A stretch of 9,194 nucleotides of DNA from JBFWVJ01 sp050246795 (GTDB lineage: Bacteria > Patescibacteriota > Gracilibacteria > JAUYGZ01), in NCBI GenBank assembly GCA_050246795.1, contig JBFWVJ010000017.1, positions 1 through 9,194 of the forward strand. Reading direction: 5' to 3'. Every line of letters begins with the position of its first letter. Position 1 is the stretch's first letter. Below, in pieces: positions 1-6,900 of this stretch. Below the pieces are notes generated by a model. It saw nothing but the letters and a program-made list of their open reading frames with translations. It did no database searches and was not told the origin of the DNA. Both the position numbers and the translations under genes were made by a program.

Positions 1-329
1 TCGGCAAAAGGAGCATAACGAACAGAGGCATTCAAGGCCGAATAAAGAGCACTGAGGCCAGAACCTGAGCCCGAGCCATAGATTTGCGCCAATGAGGCAT
101 CCACGGCCCAGCGATGGGTCAAAACATAGCGATATCCAACTTGAATTCCATAACCCGAAAGACTTTGGGTGGATGTCTGCAATGAGGCGAACTCAAATCC
201 GCCAAAAAAAGTGCCGGGCTGCCGACCGCGGGTGACCTGAAGTGATGACGTGCTCTCGCCAGCGGCCGCGGGCCCACTACTGAAAAGACAAAAAATGGCG
301 ATCAAAATTTCCCTATGCGACTTTCGCAC
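1..329 (-). CDS. Outer-membrane beta-barrel-like exported protein, 3' end outside window
   Basis: This frame is open for 109 codons up to the window edge. It begins with a classic signal peptide: basic n-region (MRKSHRE), hydrophobic core (ILIAIFCLF) and a small-residue cleavage site (GPAAAG, about residues 19-24). The mature part alternates aromatic/hydrophobic and polar residues in short strands rich in Gly, Ser and Tyr (FFGGFEFASL, YGIQVGYRY, WAVDASLAQIYG, ALNASVRYAPF), which is typical of outer-membrane beta-barrels. The chosen GTG start overlaps the end of the upstream gene by 17 nt. An in-frame GTG three codons earlier (338-336) is possible. So is a TTG (305-303), preceded by AGGGA, but it would lose the basic n-region. 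This is the last gene visible in the five-gene motor operon and would supply its outer-membrane component. I recognise no specific family, and barrel type and length cannot be judged from the fragment. Confidence 0.72.
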   Translation of the reverse strand, partial: MRKSHREILIAIFCLFSSGPAAAGESTSSLQVTRGRQPGTFFGGFEFASLQTSTQSLSGYGIQVGYRYVLTHRWAVDASLAQIYGSGSGSGLSALYSALNASVRYAPFA

Positions 330-1779
330 TGGAATCACCGCTTGCTGAAGAGTCTGGCTGAATCAATCGGGTGGCACCTTCACGGGCCAGCTGAATAAAA
401 GCAGGATACTGGCGACTTGGTGGGTTCGCTTGAACATAGGACAGTAGAAGTTTTTGTTTTTTCTCAGGAATGGCAATTAAGATCTCAGATAAAACTTCCT
501 CAGGAGCCACCCAAGACTTGGCTAAGTCAGCCGCAGAATAAGTGGCCAGAAGTTCGGCTCGGACGGTCGCATTTAATTTCGCCACCCAAACCAGCGTGGC
601 CACAGAGGGCTTGAGACGATCTGGAACCATGTTCGGATTTTGCCACAAGGCCAAGTCGTCCTCGAGCGTGAGCACCCCAACGGAAGCGGCCTGCTCCAAG
701 ACTCGTGGACTCGAAGTCACATTGGCAAACAAGCCGTCTGGAATGGCTTCCTTTTTGGAAGAAAACAGTTGCATCTTCTTAGCCAGAGGAAGGGAGAGAG
801 TCTCGCGCCGTAAGGGAGGTAAAAGATTGTAAAGCGACTGTTTTTTCTCAACAAACTGAGCCAGCTGCTCAGGTCCCACACTTTTGAGACTCAATGGATT
901 CAAATAATAGGGATGCAGGTGATCCGTTCGCGAGTGCACCCTCACGCTCATGATAAATTCAGCGTAGTCAGCCATCTGTGACCAATTGGAGAGGACAAAT
1001 TTCTTTTGCTCGGCCCGCATATTCTCCCAAAGCCAGTGAGCGTACCCATCGTTTTGTGTCCAGTAACAATCGGCGAGCAATTCTAGCACACCATTTTCTG
1101 GCAAATCCAATCCGCCCTCAAGCTTTTTGTCGACTGGAACCTCCGCCGTTTTGTCGGCCGCCTTCTCCATCTCACGCGCTGAGCTCGATCCATCTTCTTT
1201 TTCGAGGGCCGCTAATAATTTGGCCATTTGACCTCGCCAAAAACCAAGCGTCCAGAGCACCAACAAGGCGAAACCCGTCATGACAAGAGCAAAACCAACA
1301 CCGCCAAGTCCAAAGACCACAGGCCACTTCTTTCCCAACATCTCAGTGGCTTGATCCAAAGCTCTTTGAAATAGATCCCGCGACTTAATAATTTCGCGTG
1401 CCTCTGGAGTAAGGGCCACGATTTCTACGGAAGTTCGAACTGACGGATATTTAAGATTTTCTTCGATCTCCTGTTTTAAAAAGTTCGGGAAGGGATCCAA
1501 CGACGACAAGATACGTACATTGATATTTTGAATGTCTTGTTCACGGATCTCGTTGATGGCGGGGGCCCCAAAGAAATCCGCAGAAACTCCCGGAAGTTTA
1601 ACGGAAACCGTCTTCATCTGGACCCGAACATAAACTTGCGCATCCGGATCAAACGGCTGAATGGCTCGGTAAATTCTTTGCTCAAGCGTTTGCTCGAATC
1701 CCAGCACTCGACCCACATCGGCACTCGCCGTAATCGAAGCCAACAGAATTGTCAGAGGAAAGACGAGACGGATTTTCAT
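313..1779 (-). CDS. Single-TM protein with FliF-like periplasmic and FliG-like cytoplasmic parts (putative motor partner)
   Basis: This 488-residue protein has a signal peptide (about 1-20, ending ITASA), a periplasmic domain (about 21-150), one strong transmembrane helix (about 153-180, WPVVFGLGGVGFALVMTGFA) and a roughly 300-residue cytoplasmic part. The segment at 32-56 (LEQRIYRAIQPFDPDAQVYV) resembles the FliF C-terminal ring segment, whose pattern is LExRIxxLLEPIVGxGxVxxxV. A second alpha/beta unit follows at 84-125. The cytoplasmic part starts with a charged linker (190-225) and becomes helical. Residues 370-450 (for example VAKLNATVRAELLATYSAADLAK) recall the FliG pattern of 'AL+ ... 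LREKIL ... SKRAAE'. A FliF-FliG-like arrangement is inference from short patterns and gene context, not a proven homology. The ATG overlaps the motB-like stop as ATGA. AGGA lies too close to the ATG, while AAGGGG lies 10 nt upstream, so translation probably relies on coupling. Being a neighbour of MotAB suggests it is the stator's partner or an adaptor. Confidence 0.8.
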   Translation of the reverse strand: MKIRLVFPLTILLASITASADVGRVLGFEQTLEQRIYRAIQPFDPDAQVYVRVQMKTVSVKLPGVSADFFGAPAINEIREQDIQNINVRILSSLDPFPNFLKQEIEENLKYPSVRTSVEIVALTPEAREIIKSRDLFQRALDQATEMLGKKWPVVFGLGGVGFALVMTGFALLVLWTLGFWRGQMAKLLAALEKEDGSSSAREMEKAADKTAEVPVDKKLEGGLDLPENGVLELLADCYWTQNDGYAHWLWENMRAEQKKFVLSNWSQMADYAEFIMSVRVHSRTDHLHPYYLNPLSLKSVGPEQLAQFVEKKQSLYNLLPPLRRETLSLPLAKKMQLFSSKKEAIPDGLFANVTSSPRVLEQAASVGVLTLEDDLALWQNPNMVPDRLKPSVATLVWVAKLNATVRAELLATYSAADLAKSWVAPEEVLSEILIAIPEKKQKLLLSYVQANPPSRQYPAFIQLAREGATRLIQPDSSASGDSSAKVA

Positions 1780-2483
1780 ATCCTACCCGCCCCTTTTTGC
1801 ACGACCACCACCGACAAGGATTTGGTGGACCGGGTGTTGTCGGCAGATCCATGGGTAAAGAGAGAGTCCTTTGGTAAACCCATTCCCATGGCCAATTTGA
1901 CCGCATGGGCCGCTCGCAGAGCACTCAAATCAAAATTATTGCTTACGCCGGCAATATGATCCGACTTTACAGGCCTTGAATCCGTATGCCCAACAAAAAC
2001 CAGATCCACATCCGCTACGTAAGGTTTGAGTAACTCAAGAAGCATCTTCAACTTCTCTCTGCCCTCGGATCCCAGTTCCACTTGCCCACGCCCGAAGATC
2101 TCATCGTCCAAAAGAAAGGTGACCGATTTTTCCTTGTCGTTGACTTCCCACTTAATGGCTGTGAGCTTACCTTTGAGCTCTTCGACGATCGCTTTGGGTT
2201 GGGCCGGATTTCCAACACCGGCGGTGGTTCGCGAGGCCGATCCCACTCCCTTGGTGCCCTCTTGGCCTGAGCCAAGGCCCTTTTGTTTCACCTGCGAAAT
2301 GATGCTAATTATGGTGTCCTTGTCTTTCTTATTCACCGAGAAGAACAAAATAAAAAAGCTCAATAAAACCATCAAGAAATCGGCATAGGAAACCGCCCAA
2401 AGATGACCGGTGTCATCTTCCAAATGAAATTTGGTCATATCCCGATCGATGCGGTGGTAACGTGTGGGCTTCTTAAGCTGCAC
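1776..2483 (-). CDS. motB: MotB-family stator protein with OmpA-like peptidoglycan-binding domain
   Basis: MotB subunits plug and anchor the MotA ion channel, binding peptidoglycan while a membrane Asp carries the ions. Here a short basic cytoplasmic tail (1-27) leads into one TM helix (about 30-50). The signature W29-AVSYAD35-F places D35 at the ion-carrying Asp equivalent to E. coli MotB D32. A Gly/Ser/Lys-rich linker (about 66-97) follows, then an OmpA/MotB domain (about 98-228). This domain has V164-GHTD168-SRP and N183-FDLSALR190-A, the residues that contact diaminopimelate in OmpA-like domains. The usual closing NRRIEI strand is changed to STKSLSVVV (about 219-227). The length (235 aa) is shorter than E. 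coli MotB (about 308). The GTG start is chosen because GAGGTG lies 7 nt upstream; the next in-frame ATG is codon 16. It overlaps the motA-like gene by 11 nt. The symbol is family-level: whether this stator drives flagella is unknown. Confidence 0.93.
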   Translation of the reverse strand: MQLKKPTRYHRIDRDMTKFHLEDDTGHLWAVSYADFLMVLLSFFILFFSVNKKDKDTIISIISQVKQKGLGSGQEGTKGVGSASRTTAGVGNPAQPKAIVEELKGKLTAIKWEVNDKEKSVTFLLDDEIFGRGQVELGSEGREKLKMLLELLKPYVADVDLVFVGHTDSRPVKSDHIAGVSNNFDLSALRAAHAVKLAMGMGLPKDSLFTHGSADNTRSTKSLSVVVVQKGAGRI

Positions 2484-3177
2484 GGGAATTCACCTCATCC
2501 AGCACGAGCGACTGGGGCTCACCACCATTGATCAACAACAGTATTTCGTAGAGAGCTTGGTAAAGACGCTGATCCCGAACCTGTTGCACCTGCAAGCGAT
2601 CCGCTAAAGGTGCGATTAAGGCATTGGCCAAAATCAGTCCGAAAAATGTCGCAGTCATGGCCAGGGCCAGATCGGCTCCGATGGTTTCGGATTTTGAATC
2701 CAAACTTGAAAACAATGAGATCATCCCCATAACTGTACCCGCCATTCCCAAAGCGGGAGGGTATTTGGCTAAATTCTTAAGACTTTGTACAGCGTCGGTT
2801 TGCTCAGACAAGAGCTCATTCTTCTTTTGTGAAAGGAGAACTATAAACAAGTCGGGATCGATCCCCTGCTCCCAAAGTTCGATGGCATAGTTGATCAACG
2901 GATTTCGAGATTTGGCCGCGAGCTTTCGGGCGCGACTTAGCTCTTCAATTTCTTTTCGAAAACTGGCAAATCCTTTGGCTTCCGTCGCCAGACGCGAAAT
3001 GGAGCGCAATAGACTCTTAAGGACCAAACCAGGAGTAGACAAAACCAAGAGTGCCGTGGTTCCACCAATGACGACAAGAATGGAGTGCGGCTGAAGATAG
3101 AATCCTAAATTGGATGTTCCAATAGACAGGACCATCACCACCAGAATCGAAACAAAACCCAGTGACAAACCGATCAT
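2473..3177 (-). CDS. motA: MotA-family stator channel subunit
   Basis: MotA is the four-helix inner-membrane subunit that surrounds MotB, forms the ion path and turns transmembrane ion flow into torque. This 234-aa protein has helices at about 3-22, 32-51, 142-160 and 170-193, with a cytoplasmic loop between the second and third (about 52-138). The TM3 signature P141-ALGMAGTVMGM matches MotA 'PALGxxxxVMG' and carries the proline equivalent to E. coli P173. TM4 (ALAMTATFFGLILANALIAP190LAD) matches the MotA 'GTFxGIxLAxxxxxPL' pattern, with P190 equivalent to P222. The loop segment at 90-110 (SRNPLINYAIELWEQGIDPD) has the MotA/PomA layout. TolQ/ExbB is less likely because a genuine MotB follows. 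The ATG overlaps the preceding stop as ATGA and has AAGGTGG 6 nt upstream. Symbol given at family level. Confidence 0.95.
   Translation of the reverse strand: MIGLSLGFVSILVVMVLSIGTSNLGFYLQPHSILVVIGGTTALLVLSTPGLVLKSLLRSISRLATEAKGFASFRKEIEELSRARKLAAKSRNPLINYAIELWEQGIDPDLFIVLLSQKKNELLSEQTDAVQSLKNLAKYPPALGMAGTVMGMISLFSSLDSKSETIGADLALAMTATFFGLILANALIAPLADRLQVQQVRDQRLYQALYEILLLINGGEPQSLVLDEVNSRAA
2491..2496 (-). promoter_or_regulatory. Shine-Dalgarno for the motB-like gene
   Basis: On the minus strand GAGGTG sits 7 nt upstream of the GTG at 2483-2481, inside the end of the motA-like frame. It is the best ribosome site in the operon. It decides for the GTG start over the internal ATG at codon 16. 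Confidence 0.7.
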
Positions 3178-3785
3178 CGGCCACCACCTTGCTCGAGCTG
3201 TTTTTTAAGCTCAAGTCCTGGGCCATAATCTGGATGAGCGACCAGACCTAGATTAACCAAAGCCAATGCCTGCGCCCGATCTCCCGAAAGATAAGCCAGG
3301 CTCGCTTCAATAAAATTAATAAATCGTACCTGCGGAAATTTTCCCTTAAGCTCAATTGTTTTTTGCTTGGCTGTCGGTATATCCCGAGCGGCCAAAGCGC
3401 GATGGATTTCGGAAAGATACATCGTCACTTCCGACAAGGACTGATCGATCTTCAAGCTCCTATCATCTTGCAAAACTTTTTCAGCGCTGGGACTGTCAAC
3501 CCGAACTGAACTTCCGCCCGCGCTTAAAGGAACCACAAGTACGGGAACGCGGCCCGGGCTTGTAATCCAAAGAGGATTTTTTTCTTTGATGTCCACCTTT
3601 TGTCCGGCCTTGATTTCCTGTTTCTGTGAGTTCATCAAATCAGAAACTGTGGCATCGGATGCGGACTCAAGTTCGAACGCGGCCGAGGGGCGGGAAGTCA
3701 ATCCCCCCATCATGATCCAACAAAAAATGTAGAGTCCAATATAATGGCGCATCTTTGTTCTGATCGACGTTTTTTGTGAAATCAC
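3174..3785 (-). CDS. Exported protein with TPR-like C-terminus, first gene of the motor operon
   Basis: The 203-residue frame has an N-terminal signal peptide with hydrophobic core at about 15-28 (YIGLYIFCWIMMGG) and a likely cleavage site at about 34-36 (PSAA before FELES). The mature protein should therefore be periplasmic. Residues about 57-100 look beta-rich (IKAGQKVDIKEKNPLWITSP, then VPVLVVPL). Residues 112-195 are helical and resemble one to two TPR-like repeats (LSEIHRALAARDIPTAKQKT and ASLAYLSGDRAQALALVNLG). I do not recognise a named family. It opens the operon and overlaps the motA-like gene by 4 nt (ATGA), so it may be a periplasmic accessory of the stator. The start is uncertain. 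The GTG at 3785 has no clear ribosome site, while the ATG at 3752 (codon 12) gives a more typical signal peptide (MRHYIGLYIF) with only a weak upstream purine stretch. Confidence 0.8.
   Translation of the reverse strand: MISQKTSIRTKMRHYIGLYIFCWIMMGGLTSRPSAAFELESASDATVSDLMNSQKQEIKAGQKVDIKEKNPLWITSPGRVPVLVVPLSAGGSSVRVDSPSAEKVLQDDRSLKIDQSLSEVTMYLSEIHRALAARDIPTAKQKTIELKGKFPQVRFINFIEASLAYLSGDRAQALALVNLGLVAHPDYGPGLELKKQLEQGGGR
3184..3190 (-). promoter_or_regulatory. Shine-Dalgarno for the motA-like gene
   Basis: AAGGTGG on the minus strand is 6 nt upstream of the ATG at 3177-3175, within the last codons of the upstream gene. It supports the chosen start and coupled translation. Confidence 0.6.
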
Positions 3786-3824
3786 TGAGGTTTTGACTAA
3801 GAACTAGACCTTACGCCAACCGTC

Positions 3825-3852
3825 ATTCTCAGATTGAAACACCACTATTCAA
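3825..3852 (-). promoter_or_regulatory. Weak sigma70-like promoter candidate for the motor operon
   Basis: Read on the minus strand, TTGAAT (3852-3847) is followed after 16 nt by GAGAAT (3830-3825); each box matches its consensus at 4 of 6 positions. It lies 40 nt upstream of the operon's GTG start. The -35 box overlaps the left arm of the inverted repeat at 3844-3867, so a regulator binding there would block it. This is a weak call by eye. Confidence 0.25.
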
Positions 3853-3867
3853 ATTATCTTGAATAGT
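3844..3867. repeat. Perfect 9-bp inverted repeat, possible operator
   Basis: ACTATTCAA and TTGAATAGT flank a 6-nt spacer (ATTATC). The element is AT-rich and sits midway between two divergent genes, with no U-run on either side, which suits a dimeric regulator site better than a terminator. The binding protein is unknown. Confidence 0.5.
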
Positions 3868-3870
3868 TTA

Positions 3871-3886
3871 AAAGTCCAAAGACTTT
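3871..3886. repeat. Perfect 6-bp inverted repeat next to the first one
   Basis: AAAGTC and GACTTT are separated by CAAA. The element starts 3 nt after the first inverted repeat. AGTCC occurs at 3873-3877 and again at 3887-3891. It could be part of a composite operator or form a small RNA hairpin. Confidence 0.35.
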
Positions 3887-3896
3887 AGTCCGATCA

Positions 3897-3902
3897 TATA
3901 AT
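3897..3902 (+). promoter_or_regulatory. TATAAT -10 box near the GLUG gene start
   Basis: A perfect TATAAT lies just before the ATG at 3906, but no good -35 box is found 16-18 nt upstream (GTCCAA region). If it is used, transcription would begin around 3908-3910, past the annotated ATG. Translation would then have to start at the in-frame ATG at 3933. Alternatively the box is fortuitous. Confidence 0.3.
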
Positions 3903-3905
3903 GGT

Positions 3906-6900
3906 ATGGGACAGGTCCTTCGTCTGCAACTCATGATAATTTTCGGCTTGATCGTAAGCCTCGTGGGCTGCAATGAGAACAGCGAAGTTGATGGTCTATT
4001 TCCTCAGACCCCCGGTCCCGAGGTCATCGTCGAAGTTCCCGCCAATCTGCAAGTGACCATCACGACGCCCACTGCTGACGGTAAAAAGGTGGGCTTTGAG
4101 GTTTACATGGCCGGCGGTTGTACCTATCCGGGAGGAACCATTAAGTTCGCGGGTGGGGCTTCGGGGTTTAGCGTTTGTCAGGCCAACAACACTTGGTCAG
4201 CCACAGTCGATGTGTCTTCAGCGTCTGTCGGAAATATTACGGTCGAAGCGACGCTCACCGATGGCAAAACCGTTTCAGGTAAAGCGACTCGCGTGCTTAA
4301 TAAAACCAATTCCGATTGCAACACAGCCGCGGCCCGGGCCGCCACCTTTGCCGCCGGCAATGGTTCCATCGCCACGCCTTACTCCATTTGCACGTCGGCG
4401 CAATTGAGCAATATCCGAACGCAACTCACCTCCAAATTCGCTGTTAAAAATGACATCGACTTTCAAAGCGTTCCCTTCACAGGCATTCCTAATACATTCA
4501 GTGGTGAGCTCGATGGCGGAGGATTTGTTTTAAAAAATCTATATATTTATGACCTAGCCACTGAGGTCGGCCTTTTCAAGGGATCGCGCAATGGCGCCGT
4601 TATCAAAGACATCATCTTTGAAAATCCGAACGTTACCGGTACCAGCCAGGTAGCGATCGTCAGTGGTCACATTTACGGAACGGGTACCACAATCTCGGGG
4701 ATCACCATTACCGGTGGAAAGGTCTCAGCGACGAGCAACTGGATCGGTGGTCTGGTGGCCTACGTCGACAATGCCGTCCCCCTAACCGTTAGCAATGTGA
4801 ATCTGACCTTCACCTCATTTACGGGAACAGGATATGGCGGCGGTGTTTTGGGCGGAACTCATGCCACGGCCGGTGCGATTTCCATTGACGGGGCCACAGT
4901 CGCCGGCACTTTCACCTCCTCAACCTCCTATTTTGGTGGAATTGTGGGTTACTTTCCCTCTGCCAGCCTCTCTCTCAACAACGTCACCTCGACCGCCAAT
5001 ATGACCAATAACGCGGGCACCAATGACAATTACTTGGGTGGAATTATCGGCTATGCCGTCAACGCCACACCCACCAATATTAATCTAACTACTTGCAGTT
5101 CTTCGGGGACGATCACGGCATCCGGAAGTTACATCGGCGGAGTGGCGGGGCGCTATACGGGCACCAAACTTTGGAACTGCACGGTCAATCGAACCATCAC
5201 GGTCAACAGCGATTCGCGGGCCGCGGGCTATGTAGGTGGTATTGTCGGGTACGCCGACAATGATGCGACGGATCTCTACCAGTCGACCTCAGTTGTGAAT
5301 ATCACGGTTTCTGGAACTAACGTCAGCAGCTATTACGGTGGGCTGGCCGGTTACTTTCTTGGCGCTCGCGTACAGGAAAGTCACGCCAAAGGCGTTAATG
5401 ACAGTACGCCCGGCACCATTTCGATCAACACCGGTGACGATTCCACGAACGGCAGCAGTTACATCGGGGGAGCTTTCGGCCGTCTCTACACCCGGGCCAG
5501 CAACACGTTAACGGTTTCCACTTCAAACGCCAACGTCAACATTACCCACGACGATTATCTAACAAACGCTTACGTGGGTGGTTACACGGGAAGTCTGGAG
5601 CAACCGACGAATGGTGCGACGGCCTCAACAACGACGATCAGCAATTCCAGCGCCACTGGCAGTGTCTCAAGCTACAACCGATACGTTGGAGGATGGGCCG
5701 GATACACCTATGTGGGCTTGTCGGGTAGCAAGATCACCCTCTCAAACGTCAGTGCCTCTGGCTCAGTCACAGTCGGAACACGCAACTCCATCACACCCCA
5801 TTATATTGGCGGACTTATTGGCTTCGCTCAGGCCTATGATGGAGGCGGTGCCTTTACCGCCCCTCTCGGTTACGAGTGGAGTGCGGTTTCTGCCACAGGA
5901 AATGTGACCGTCGACAGTGGCGCACTCGGTGGTAACTATGTCGGGGGGCTGGTGGGCTATGTGCAATCAGGTCGGACCGCCGGCGGAGGAGCCACGTCTA
6001 CACTCAGTCGGCTATCAGCGACCGGAACAGTCTCCGTGACTTCGTCTAGTGCCAACTTCAATTACGTCGGGGGCTTGATCGGCCGAGCCTATGCGGCAAC
6101 CGGAGCCACTCTCAATCTTAATTCCACCGGTGGTCAAACATACGCCACCGGAAATGTGTCCACCGATGGAATTTATGTCGGAGGACTCATTGGCTATGCC
6201 AATACCACCACTAACGCCAGCATGACGTTAAATGATGTTTATTCAAACGGAACCGTTTCGGGCCGCCAATATGTAGGCGGAGCCATCGGATATGTTTCCA
6301 ATGGCACGACCGCAACGATGACTATATCCGATATTCAAAGTCATGACTCCAACTCGGCAACGACCGCCAACACAGTGACCGCCACCACTCTCAATGCGGT
6401 CGGCGGCCTCTTCGGCGGCGCCGATAGTACAGGCACTTCCTTCAATTTAAGTAACTGTGATTCTATCGCCAGTGTAACGGGAGTCACTGGCTATGCCGGA
6501 GGCCTGATCGGATATGATCGTCGAAATCTTACGATTTCCAACTGTTCCGCCAGCGGGAATGTCACCAGTGGCGGACAATATGTCGGAGGTCTTACCGGCG
6601 GGTCGACAGACACGGGTCGCGCCTATTCGGATGTTACAGCGAGCGGAAATGTTACGGCCTCTGTCTCGGGCGCGACCAACAACATTTATGTAGGCGGACT
6701 CTCCGGGTATATGCGGGGAACTCTGACACGTGGAAAAGCCCATGGAGATGTCACCATTCAGGTCAACACAGGGGCAACAATCAATCAGGCCATCGTGGGT
6801 GGCCTGATTGGTCAGGCGAATGGCCTACCCGTAGATCAGAGCTTTGCTAGGGGAACCGTGACTTTCACCGATCTCACGGTGGGGAACCTGACCTACGTAG

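Noticed and set aside
1528..1959. 143-aa plus-strand open frame across the motB-like/488-aa gene junction
   Set aside because: It is antisense to two well-supported overlapping genes and its product has no recognisable domain or signal.
2473..3177. TolQ/ExbB identity for the MotA-like protein
   Set aside because: The four-TM layout, the prolines at 141 and 190 and the following MotB with an OmpA domain all fit MotA better.
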